Assembly: GCF_003259225.1 (NCBI RefSeq)
Contig: NZ_QHJF01000002.1
Span: forward strand, 62,001-126,000
Source of the DNA: Marinomonas arctica
GTDB taxonomy: Bacteria; Pseudomonadota; Gammaproteobacteria; Pseudomonadales; Marinomonadaceae
DNA: 64,000 bases
Direction of reading: 5' to 3'
Shown here: piece after piece, positions 56,105 to 64,000 of the stretch
How the letters are laid out: each line of letters starts with the position of its first letter
Numbering within the stretch: the first letter of the stretch is position 1
The notes under the pieces: generated by a model
Told to the model about the DNA's origin: nothing
The model's database searches: none
The model's input: only the letters and a program-made list of their open reading frames with translations
Translations under genes and position numbers: made by a program

Positions 56105-59086
56105 TTAGCTTGGTTTAGACGTTTGAATGCGCGTGTTAATTCCATTCAGTAATTCTTGGCTAGACAATCGCGATTTAAGCATCACCGCCTCTACCTTGCT
56201 CGCTTCTTGTACAGCTATATCCTCACCCGATAATATGACGACTTTAGTGGCTGGCATAAACGCTCTTATTTCAGGCAGTAATTCCCAACCCACCCCATCT
56301 GGCAGACTAACATCTAATAAAATAACGTCAAACGGCTCTTTTTTTAACTTTAACCGTGCTTCCTCTAAGGTACGAGCCACCTCAAAGTCAAACAATTCAC
56401 CCGCCATAGCTCGAATCACTTCATGCAAATCTGCATCATCTTCTACATGCAGTACACGGGAATGCCGTTCACTTTTCAACGACAGCTGATGATGCACAAT
56501 ACTAAGAAGACGTTGCTGATCAATAGGTTTTGCTAACCAATCAATATTGGAAACATCCCCACTAATCTCTAAACGTCCTTGCTCTACTTTGGCTGAAACT
56601 ACCACTATCGGCAAATTTAACGTCTCTGAATCTTGTCGCAACTTTCTAATAACATCTAACCCTCCTATGTCTGGTAGCATTAAATCAACACTAACCAAAT
56701 CATAGCTTTGCACCTGCAGACGATTTAAAGCATCTTGGCCTGTGAGAGCAATATCGACAACATAGCCCGCTTCTTTCAGCATAATACTCAGTAGATTAGC
56801 GACGTCTGCATCGTCTTCTATTACCAAGATACGTTGTGTTTTCGACGTAATTTCAGTGTTAATATGGTTTACAAATGAAACACTGTTAATAGGCTGCATC
56901 ACAGGTAATTCAAAAAAGAAACGCGCGCCTTTGCCTTCAACAGACTCAAAATCTACACTCCCTCCCATTCGCTCAATCAACTCACGAGTAATAGCAAGAC
57001 CGAGTCCTGTTCCCTCTTTTGCTCTCGTATCAGAAGAATCGGCTTGTGCAAAGCGTTGAAAAACTCGAGCTCGGAAAGCTTCAGGGATACCAGGTCCATG
57101 ATCAACCACACTGACAACAACTTTATCATTGAAGGTTTCTACCTCAACAGATACATGACCATTCTCTGGTGAAAATTTAATCGCATTTGATAGCAGATTA
57201 ACCAGCACTTGCATCAAACGCTGACTGTCCACTTTGATCAGTGTGTAACTGGCACTGGTTGTCAGTGTCGCAGTCACTCTGCGCTCAGTGCTAAACTCTT
57301 GTATGGACTCTAATGCTTGCTCAAGTAAGGGCGTTAACTCTTGAACCTGCATATCAAAATGTAGTTTACCAGCTGTAATTTTCTCGAAATCTAATAAGTC
57401 ATTAATCAATAAGGCAAGCCGCTTACTATTGCGATGAGCTGTTATTAGTAGCTTATTGGCTTTTTCTGGCAAGACACCAAAGCTTCCTCCCACCATTAAA
57501 CCCAATGCTCCGGATATAGAAGTGAGAGGAGTTCGTAACTCATGACTTACAGTGGAAATAAACTCACTTTTCATCTGGTCAATACGTTTTCGCTCTGTAA
57601 TATCCTCAGCAATACCAAGATAACCAATGATATTATGCGATTCATCACGCATCGACGTGACAACGAGTGAAACAGGAATATACTCGCCATTTTTATGTAC
57701 GTAAGTCCATTCCCGTGTCTCAACACCCTGAGCTTCTGCTTTTTCAACAAATACTCTAAAACCTTCTATTGGTTTGCGTAACTCTGCCGTTAATTCGGCC
57801 GATCTTGCCTTTACCTCGTGATCAAGATGAAAAATGGCAGGCGTTTTTTTATTAATCGTATCCAACTTAGTATAGCCAAGCATCTTTTCAGCACCTTTAT
57901 TAAAGGCCGTTATTAGGCCATTCGCATCGGTCGCAATAATAGAAAACTCCGAAGCCGCCTCCAGTACGCTGGATAAAAAACGCTCAGTATCTCGAATAGT
58001 AGCATTGGTCGCTTTTCTCTCGCTTTCGAGGCGATTCATTGCTCGTACTAACGCTCTCACTTCGGGTCCTCCTTGCTCTTGGAGGTCGACGTCAAACGTA
58101 TTTTTTTCAACCATTTTATCGATTCGATGAGTCATTATTTCGATCGGGCGAGTTAAACTTCGTGCCATCCACACGCCCGCTAAACTCACCAACACCATGG
58201 CACACAGTGTAATAAATAAAAAATGACGGTAAGACGCTTTAGCTGGTGCTATAGCATCTTCATAAGGAATGGCACGTAACGCAATCCACCCTAGAGTATC
58301 TAACTTCTCGGTCGCTACTAAATACCTCTTTTTATTGTATTCAATTAACGTGCCTGCCGATGCGAGGGACAAAGCGGCATCGACCATAGCATCAGTGCCC
58401 TCAGGAGGAAGTCGTTGAGGCGAGGTAAACCTTTTCTGCATAGATACAAAAAGACGGTGTCGAGGATCAACAACTACACTGTAAACACTGGAGTCGTCTT
58501 TTAGTGCAACCTTTGAATCAATAAGAGGAGTGTTCGATAAATCAAGCAAGCCGGCAATAAAACCTTTTATTTCGCCATCAGAAGAAAGAATAGGCTGAAG
58601 AAATGAAAGCAAGGGAAGACCCGTTACTCTGCCTAAAATAGGTTCAGAAATAATGGCTTTTTTGGTGAAAAAACTTCGCTGAAAATGCGGTCTGTCTAAG
58701 TAACTGGTTCCTAATCTATTGGGCACATAAATACTTTCCGCTATGGCAACGGCATTCGCATCAAAAGCCAATAAGCCATCGGGGAAAAGATCACCTGCCA
58801 CAGAAGGCCTTAACATTAGAGTTTGTAGCGATTGAGTTTTTAATAGCTCATTATTGTCATCTAAAAATCTTGTCGAAAATGCCTCTAATCCCAGCACCCG
58901 CTGCTTTAATGACAGCTCCAGTTCTGATGCTAAACGTTCTATTTGTACAGACTCTCGTTCAACCACGAGTTGAGTATAATCATCAATGATCAATCGATAA
59001 AAAGTAATTAACATTCCACACACTAATATACCAATAGTGAGAAGAATTAGCAGTATAACTCGAACATTAAGCGACAACCGGCTCAT
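56105..59086 (-). CDS. Membrane hybrid sensor kinase with two receivers
   Basis: The 993-residue protein has TM1 (about 10-30), a periplasmic Cache-type sensor (about 35-280; FPDGLLAFD, LDRPHFQ and GRVTGLP are dCache features), TM2 (about 288-307), HAMP (308-360), PAS (about 368-495), HisKA with His515 in STVSHELRTPLTS, HATPase_c (about 615-728), receiver 1 (about 750-865; Asp801, Lys853) and receiver 2 (about 876-988; Asp925). No HPt is fused, so phosphate could pass to the HPt of the GGDEF protein in the same cluster. It diverges from the RsbQ-like operon. Confidence 0.92.
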   Translation of the reverse strand: MSRLSLNVRVILLILLTIGILVCGMLITFYRLIIDDYTQLVVERESVQIERLASELELSLKQRVLGLEAFSTRFLDDNNELLKTQSLQTLMLRPSVAGDLFPDGLLAFDANAVAIAESIYVPNRLGTSYLDRPHFQRSFFTKKAIISEPILGRVTGLPLLSFLQPILSSDGEIKGFIAGLLDLSNTPLIDSKVALKDDSSVYSVVVDPRHRLFVSMQKRFTSPQRLPPEGTDAMVDAALSLASAGTLIEYNKKRYLVATEKLDTLGWIALRAIPYEDAIAPAKASYRHFLFITLCAMVLVSLAGVWMARSLTRPIEIMTHRIDKMVEKNTFDVDLQEQGGPEVRALVRAMNRLESERKATNATIRDTERFLSSVLEAASEFSIIATDANGLITAFNKGAEKMLGYTKLDTINKKTPAIFHLDHEVKARSAELTAELRKPIEGFRVFVEKAEAQGVETREWTYVHKNGEYIPVSLVVTSMRDESHNIIGYLGIAEDITERKRIDQMKSEFISTVSHELRTPLTSISGALGLMVGGSFGVLPEKANKLLITAHRNSKRLALLINDLLDFEKITAGKLHFDMQVQELTPLLEQALESIQEFSTERRVTATLTTSASYTLIKVDSQRLMQVLVNLLSNAIKFSPENGHVSVEVETFNDKVVVSVVDHGPGIPEAFRARVFQRFAQADSSDTRAKEGTGLGLAITRELIERMGGSVDFESVEGKGARFFFELPVMQPINSVSFVNHINTEITSKTQRILVIEDDADVANLLSIMLKEAGYVVDIALTGQDALNRLQVQSYDLVSVDLMLPDIGGLDVIRKLRQDSETLNLPIVVVSAKVEQGRLEISGDVSNIDWLAKPIDQQRLLSIVHHQLSLKSERHSRVLHVEDDADLHEVIRAMAGELFDFEVARTLEEARLKLKKEPFDVILLDVSLPDGVGWELLPEIRAFMPATKVVILSGEDIAVQEASKVEAVMLKSRLSSQELLNGINTRIQTSKPS

Positions 59087-59291
59087 TTTTTTCCCTATAT
59101 TTTCTGAGTAATATTTTTTTTCAACATTATCCTACTACTTTACAAAAATGACCTACTTATACTCATAAAACTCCCTATTTATTATAAAAATCACACCGGA
59201 TTTTTTTGCTATCAAATAAAATTAAGCGTAAATTCTTTAATTGGCAACTTTATTATAACGTGTGAAATTTATTGGTACGGTTTTACGATCT

Positions 59292-59312
59292 GTTCTACAC
59301 TATCTGTAGAAC
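59292..59312 (+). promoter_or_regulatory. Perfect 8-bp dyad at the promoter of the RsbQ-like operon
   Basis: GTTCTACA-CTATC-TGTAGAAC ends 20 nt before the ATG at 59333. A possible promoter (TTGGTA at 59272-59277, 18-nt spacer, TACACT at 59296-59301) places the -10 inside the dyad, as expected for a repressor site. It is not followed by a T-run, so it is not a terminator. The cognate regulator is unknown. Confidence 0.55.
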
Positions 59313-59332
59313 GCAGGCTATGGGAGTTCTTT

Positions 59333-60151
59333 ATGAATGTCTTGCATCGGAACAATGTGCATGTATCAACCCACCATGTTAACAAACCCACTCTACTTTA
59401 TGCCCACGGCTTTGGATGCAGTCAAGCCATGTGGAATAATGTGATACCAGCCTTTAAAGAGAAAGCCAAGCAAATTTCTTTTGATTTTGTTGGAAGTGGT
59501 CAATCAGACATCGCAGACTACAGTTTCGAACGTTACAGAAGGTTAGAAGGATACGCTCAAGATGTTATCGAAATTTGCGACGCTCTAAAACTTGATTCCG
59601 ATGTCATTTTTATTGGCCACTCAGTCAGTTGCAGCATTGGGGTGCTCGTCGCGAACGAGAGACCAAATTTATTCAAAAAAATGATTTTTTTAGGCCCTTC
59701 TCCTTGCTTCTTGAACATGCCACCAGATTACCAAGGAGGCTTTGAGCGAGCAGACCTTGAAGGGTTATTAGAATTGATGGATCAAAACTACCTTGGCTGG
59801 GCAAGCTACCTTGGGCCAGTGGTTGCTGGAACCGATGCAGATCCAAAAATATCGGGGCAGCTATCAGACAGCTTTTGTTCAACCGACCCAATCATTACTC
59901 GACACTTTGCTAAAGCGACGTTTTTCTCAGACAACCGAGAGGATTTTACCAAGCTCGAAGTGCCTAGTCTCATTTTACAGCATAAAGAAGATGCCCTTGC
60001 GTCGGTAGAAGTAGGAAAGTTTTTACACCAACACATACCAAATAGCACGCTGCAGATACTGGATGTCGCCGGCCACGCGGCACACATGAGTCACCCTCAT
60101 CTGGTGATTGATGCGATTGAAGAATATCTTAGATCGGATTTACCCGCATGA
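59333..60151 (+). CDS. RsbQ-like alpha/beta hydrolase
   Basis: The 272-residue protein closely follows Bacillus subtilis RsbQ from memory: N-terminal RNNVHV, HGFGCSQAMW, DFVGSGQSD, the nucleophile elbow GHSVS, GPSPCFLN, GWASYL, FCSTDP and a conserved C-terminal His segment. The triad is Ser97, Asp220 and His248, each offset by one from RsbQ (96/219/247). RsbQ activates its PAS partner RsbP during energy stress and is a relative of plant KAI2/D14 receptors. A GGGAG SD precedes the ATG. It overlaps the downstream PAS kinase by 4 nt. There is no signal peptide. Confidence 0.9.
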   Translation: MNVLHRNNVHVSTHHVNKPTLLYAHGFGCSQAMWNNVIPAFKEKAKQISFDFVGSGQSDIADYSFERYRRLEGYAQDVIEICDALKLDSDVIFIGHSVSCSIGVLVANERPNLFKKMIFLGPSPCFLNMPPDYQGGFERADLEGLLELMDQNYLGWASYLGPVVAGTDADPKISGQLSDSFCSTDPIITRHFAKATFFSDNREDFTKLEVPSLILQHKEDALASVEVGKFLHQHIPNSTLQILDVAGHAAHMSHPHLVIDAIEEYLRSDLPA

Positions 60152-61647
60152 CGCGACACTCTGAACTTGACGCCCTGCCCTGCCCTTTGGTTATTACTGA
60201 CCAAGAGGGCGGTATCGTATTCATCAATGAATGCGCCATAACGTCTTTTGAACTGACAAGCCCACACGAAATAGAGCATATTGAGCAGCTTTTTCCCGTT
60301 CCGACTAGGATCTTTTTGCAAACCCACCTCTGGCCTATGTTAAGAGCCAATGGTGTCATCAAAGAAATGTATGTAAAAATCAATCTGGCAGATGGAATCA
60401 CTCTGCCGATTTTATTGAACGCCCAATCCGGACACTTTGATGAGCAGTCCTGTTATCAATGGGTTATGTTACCCGCTGCCGAACGTGCCAGCTTTGAGCA
60501 AGAATTACTTAAAGCCCGCCAACAGCTACAGGAATACGCACAAGAAGCCAATTCAAACCGTCACCTTCTGCAAACAGTACTTGATGGCGCTGAAGACATC
60601 GCAATATTAGCCGTATCAGAACACGGACTTGTTATATTCGCTAACAAGGGAGCAGAGACACTGTTTGAACAACAATTCAACAATCTAAAAGATCAACCTA
60701 TCCACACCTTACTCAACCCCGTGACACCATGCGCAGAATTAGATGCATGGTACAAAACCATGTTATCAACAGACATACCATTTTCTATGGTCAATAATGC
60801 CTGCGTATTTGATACCAAGATTCATCAAAAACACACAAAATCAATCGACATTCATATTCAAATTAGAAAGATAGAAACGGAGTTTAGTACTAACAACATT
60901 CAATTTATCGTTCTCATAAGTAATATTAGCCAAAGAAAGGAATACGAAACCCTACAAAATAATTTCATTACCACCATAACACATGAGCTGAAAACACCAT
61001 TAACCTCCATTCTTGGTGGATTAAATATATTAAAATCGGGAAAAGTTGGATATCTATCTAAAAAATCAAGATATCTAATCAACATAGCATTAGACAATGG
61101 CAATAGACTTAAAGATCTAATCGATAAAATTATTGACTTCTCTGAAATAGAATCTATCTCGCCCCCCATATCGATGCAAAGCGTTTTTTTACAATCGTTA
61201 TTAGAAAAGTCCATCGAAAAGCAAAAAGATTATGCAAACAAAAAACAAATAACACTATTGATGGAAGGTCCTACTGAAAATATACCTATTTACCTCGATC
61301 CTGTACGTTTTTTAAAGGTTATGGCAACTTTAATTTCTAATGCTATAAAATTTTCAACATCGAACACGACAGTTAAAGTGGTTTTTTTTGTGGAAAATAA
61401 ATACGTATTGTTAAGAGTTGAAGATCAAGGAATAGGCGTTAGTCCTGACTTTATTCCTTATTTATTTGCGCCCTTTCGCCAACAGGACAGCAAGACAGAT
61501 CGCCGCTATGAAGGTACAGGACTAAGCTTAGCGGTAAGTAAGGGCCTAATAGAAGCAATGGGAGGAGAAATATCCTTTCTACCGACGCAAAAAAGCGGTT
61601 CTATTTTTCAAATAAAGCTGGCCATTAGCTTCCGTAGTCAAAAATAA
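60148..61647 (+). CDS. RsbP-like PAS sensor histidine kinase
   Basis: The 499-residue soluble protein begins with a PAS domain (about 5-108) resembling that of RsbP. It shows DALPCPLVITDQEG, the helix RIFLQTHLWPMLR, and the strand GITLPILLNAQ; an analogous segment in RsbP is recalled as similar. A coiled coil (about 110-138), a second PAS (about 140-262), HisKA with His279 in THELKTPLTS, and HATPase_c (about 375-495; ATLISNAIKFS, EDQGIGV, GTGLSLAV) follow. RsbP instead ends in a PP2C phosphatase. The RsbQ-like gene overlaps its start, so the two are coupled. No receiver is fused. Confidence 0.88.
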   Translation: MTRHSELDALPCPLVITDQEGGIVFINECAITSFELTSPHEIEHIEQLFPVPTRIFLQTHLWPMLRANGVIKEMYVKINLADGITLPILLNAQSGHFDEQSCYQWVMLPAAERASFEQELLKARQQLQEYAQEANSNRHLLQTVLDGAEDIAILAVSEHGLVIFANKGAETLFEQQFNNLKDQPIHTLLNPVTPCAELDAWYKTMLSTDIPFSMVNNACVFDTKIHQKHTKSIDIHIQIRKIETEFSTNNIQFIVLISNISQRKEYETLQNNFITTITHELKTPLTSILGGLNILKSGKVGYLSKKSRYLINIALDNGNRLKDLIDKIIDFSEIESISPPISMQSVFLQSLLEKSIEKQKDYANKKQITLLMEGPTENIPIYLDPVRFLKVMATLISNAIKFSTSNTTVKVVFFVENKYVLLRVEDQGIGVSPDFIPYLFAPFRQQDSKTDRRYEGTGLSLAVSKGLIEAMGGEISFLPTQKSGSIFQIKLAISFRSQK

Positions 61648-61696
61648 CGGAATATCAAAATCTTAAAATCATACAGCACAGCTAGTTCAGCGGAAG

Positions 61697-62383
61697 TTAC
61701 AAGCGAATAATCTCAACAATAGGCGCCCCAGATGTCCAATCAACCAGTTGAATATCAGACACACTGAGCCTTTCTCGCCAGGCAAGAGAAATCACCCCCC
61801 AAGGAAAATGAAAGCTTTGCAAGCGATATTGATCACCTTGCCAAGGCAAACCATACGCCTCCCCATTCAGCAAACTCGGGGCACAGTTAATCTGACTCAA
61901 ATTATCAACTAAGCCGCTGCCATTGGCTTTTAATAGCGCTTCTTTGGATGTCCAAAGGCAAAAAAAACTCGCTTGCCTGTCTGCACATACATTCAGCTGA
62001 CTCTTCTCATCTGGATGACATACCATATCAATCATGCTCTCAAGATCATCCATATCTTTGTAACATTCTACGTCCACCCCGATAGCGCATTCATCGCTAG
62101 ACTGAGCCAACGCTACTGCCACCGACTCCGCGCTGTGACTCAAATTAAAGGCAATGCCCTCTTGTATAAAAGGCTTACCAGACGACGTTCGATAAAAGCA
62201 CCATTCTGATGTTTTTTTAAATGGAAAATAATGACTCAAAACGCGACGTTTAAAGGCATGGGCAAACACATAAGCATCACGTAAATGCGCAAAGCGAAAT
62301 GCAGCAGCACGCAACCTTTCTGCTTCGTCCAGACTATTTTCAATCGCAAACGCTTTTTCACTGTATGCCAAAGTCAAAATCAT
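61697..62383 (-). CDS. Sfp-type 4'-phosphopantetheinyl transferase
   Basis: The 228-residue protein shows the Sfp-group motifs GKPFI, FNLSHSAESVAVAL, IGVDVE with the Mg-binding Asp/Glu, and FFCLWTSKEALLKANGSGL. It converts apo carrier proteins to holo form using CoA. The start ATG at 62383 has a GGA 7 nt upstream; in-frame codons to 62410 lack a usable SD. No carrier protein, NRPS or PKS is near. It may serve secondary or fatty-acid metabolism encoded elsewhere. It converges on the PAS kinase. Confidence 0.88.
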   Translation of the reverse strand: MILTLAYSEKAFAIENSLDEAERLRAAAFRFAHLRDAYVFAHAFKRRVLSHYFPFKKTSEWCFYRTSSGKPFIQEGIAFNLSHSAESVAVALAQSSDECAIGVDVECYKDMDDLESMIDMVCHPDEKSQLNVCADRQASFFCLWTSKEALLKANGSGLVDNLSQINCAPSLLNGEAYGLPWQGDQYRLQSFHFPWGVISLAWRERLSVSDIQLVDWTSGAPIVEIIRL

Positions 62384-62602
62384 ATCATTTCCAAAACAGC
62401 TCATTCCCAATCATCGGTATCATGATATATTCCGATGAGATTAATTCCCAAACACTTTAAATGGGACATTGTTGTCCTCAGCGTCACTCAATCCCCCTGA
62501 GTACACAGGCTAAAAGTTGGCATTAATTTTTCATTGTACTAACCGACACAAGAATCGTACCAACGTGTCATCCAATTATAAAAATAACAGGACAAGTGAC
62601 TA

Positions 62603-64000
62603 ATGGGTATTCCCACATTATTTTGGCTTCGCAATATCGGCATTGGTGGTCGGCTTTTTCTCGCCTTTGTGCTGATTTCCTCTATTACCATTGTCGCCAG
62701 CGGCTTGGCAACCAATACCTATTTGCAACTGAGTGATCGCCTTTTACTACTAAAATACCAAGACATTCCGGGCCTAGATGCCGCCGCTAGACTAAACGAT
62801 AAAAGTCGTCTCATTGTCGCAACGGCACCACTTCTGGTCACTAGCGATGCCGCCATCTCAAGAGAACAAACCATGGCAGCACTCCGTCTTGCTATCAGTG
62901 AAATGGACGCTTTAATGCGTAACTTACCGGATTACAATCGATACTTTTTGGAACTCATCACTCAGATCCAAAATAGCCTCACGTTACTCAACCAAAGCGT
63001 TGAACGCCGCGAAGTCATAAGGCGCGAATTGGCGCAAACATCCTTACTCATCTTCCCCCTGTTTCAGGCGAATATTCAACAACTGGATCAGCTAGAACGC
63101 AGCGCCGAATTAGAGCAAATCATTCATCGGCTACATTACTTTTCCGGCTTAATGGAAAAAATCGGCAACGATGCATCATTCAACGAACTGGATTACACCT
63201 TTTTACGGCTGGAAAAGCTGGGTGGGGAAATCGCTCAATATCTGACATTACTACCACAAGTATCCCCAGCATTAAGGCAAAATTTACGAGCGCTTTTACA
63301 CATGAGCTCTCGGCAAGGCGAACTGTTTCAACTCAAAAACGAAGAATTGGATTTACTGTATCAGCAAAGCTTTTTACTTGAAAACAGTCAGCGACATATT
63401 CAACAATTGGCCGCCCAAATCAATCAATACACCAACTATACCAACACCAGTATTCGAGGTTCGCTAGAAGGTGCCATTAAATCCATCAACAGTAGTATTC
63501 GCAATATCTTACTGCTGTCTCTCATTAGTTTAAGCGTTGCCTGCGCTATCTCTTGGTTTTACGTCCGTCGTAATGTGCTGCAACGTATTATAGAACTGCA
63601 ACAAAACATGCGTGCCATTGCCAGCTCTCAGCTCGACACGCAAATCCGTATTCTAGGCAACGATGAAGTTTCCAGCATGGCACGTGACCTACAGTATTTC
63701 CAACAAACCGCCATTCAGGTGGAACGAACCAACCAAAGACTCGCGGCGGAGATAGAAGAAAGAGTCGCTGCCGAAGCACAGCTAAAAGCCACTCAAAATG
63801 AACTGGTACAAGCTGGAAAACTCGCGGCACTAGGCCAACTTGGCGTGGGCATTACCCATGAAATCAATCAACCGTTAACCGCCATCGCTAGCCACCTTCA
63901 TACAGCGGGACGCCATATGGAAAAAAATCAACTGGATAAAGCACAAAACAGCCTAGATAAAATTGGCCAGCTGCTCACCAAAATCACCCGCATTACCAAA
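62603..64000 (+). CDS. Membrane sensor histidine kinase, 5' part
   Basis: The first 466 codons are present and the gene runs off the right edge. An AGGA SD precedes the ATG at 62603. The protein has TM1 (about 15-37), a long all-helical periplasmic sensor region (about 40-295) of the TorS/four-helix type, TM2 (about 300-320), a HAMP linker, a coiled coil (about 375-400) and HisKA with His419 in HEINQPLTAI, which is typical of the DctB/HPK4 group. The ATPase domain is outside the window. The 219-bp region before it has only a weak hairpin (GGACA/TGTCC). Confidence 0.85.
   Translation, partial: MGIPTLFWLRNIGIGGRLFLAFVLISSITIVASGLATNTYLQLSDRLLLLKYQDIPGLDAAARLNDKSRLIVATAPLLVTSDAAISREQTMAALRLAISEMDALMRNLPDYNRYFLELITQIQNSLTLLNQSVERREVIRRELAQTSLLIFPLFQANIQQLDQLERSAELEQIIHRLHYFSGLMEKIGNDASFNELDYTFLRLEKLGGEIAQYLTLLPQVSPALRQNLRALLHMSSRQGELFQLKNEELDLLYQQSFLLENSQRHIQQLAAQINQYTNYTNTSIRGSLEGAIKSINSSIRNILLLSLISLSVACAISWFYVRRNVLQRIIELQQNMRAIASSQLDTQIRILGNDEVSSMARDLQYFQQTAIQVERTNQRLAAEIEERVAAEAQLKATQNELVQAGKLAALGQLGVGITHEINQPLTAIASHLHTAGRHMEKNQLDKAQNSLDKIGQLLTKITRITK

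Noticed and set aside
1-64000. Mobile elements, phage genes, CRISPR arrays, rRNA
   Set aside because: No transposase, integrase, terminal inverted repeats, spaced repeats or rRNA sequence were seen when reading the window.

Overview
The window reads as chromosomal DNA of a marine gammaproteobacterium, most likely Oceanospirillales and Marinomonas-like. This is inferred from gene order and protein character, not from a database search. It is moderately AT-rich and densely packed. No insertion sequence, prophage, CRISPR array or rRNA operon was seen, and the only tRNA found is tRNA-Leu(GAG). Much of the gene order is familiar from Pseudomonas and relatives: trpGDC, gph-rpe, lptD-surA-pdxA-rsmA-apaG-apaH-glpE-cca, folB-tsaD, rpsU-yqeY-dnaG-rpoD, and ftsH-folP-glmM-tpiA-secG-tRNA-Leu-rimP-nusA-infB-rbfA-truB-rpsO-pnp.

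Layout. 1-2.6 kb: leftward trpGDC followed by the start of an OsmC-like gene. 2.8-5.3 kb: MgtE and an MscS-type channel. 5.4-8.7 kb: gph/rpe, a DUF3530 protein and djlA. 8.8-16.8 kb: the lptD-to-cca operon (envelope biogenesis, PLP synthesis, rRNA and tRNA maturation). 16.8-18.2 kb: folB and tsaD. 18.3-23.5 kb: the macromolecular synthesis cluster with two good sigma-70 promoters. 23.8-25.2 kb: a PIN-PhoH protein. 25.3-28.5 kb: glk-zwf-eda, an Entner-Doudoroff entry operon with a HexR-type palindrome upstream. 28.5-32.3 kb: a GAF-GGDEF protein, small or poorly known genes, two lipoproteins and a thioesterase. 32.4-46.9 kb: the long leftward translation and RNA metabolism supercluster with several RNA hairpins. 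46.9-51 kb: rlmE, yhbY, an unknown gene, erpA and prfC.

51.2-64 kb is the accessory-looking part and is dominated by signal transduction. A leftward four-gene set encodes a large hybrid kinase, a single-domain receiver, a GAF/multi-PAS kinase and an HPt-pseudoREC-REC-GGDEF protein. Diverging from it is a two-gene operon: a close RsbQ-like alpha/beta hydrolase, then a protein that begins with an RsbP-like PAS domain but ends in a histidine kinase instead of a PP2C phosphatase. This RsbQ/PAS-kinase pair, with a perfect dyad at its promoter, is the most interesting system in the window. A stand-alone Sfp-type phosphopantetheinyl transferase and the first 466 codons of another sensor kinase close the window.

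Several starts were moved to ATG, GTG or TTG codons supported by a Shine-Dalgarno (SD) sequence: rpe, lptD, surA, rpoD, zwf, pnp, rpsO, rimP, glmM, ftsH, the DUF3530, DUF3080, thioesterase and PPTase genes, and the small receiver.
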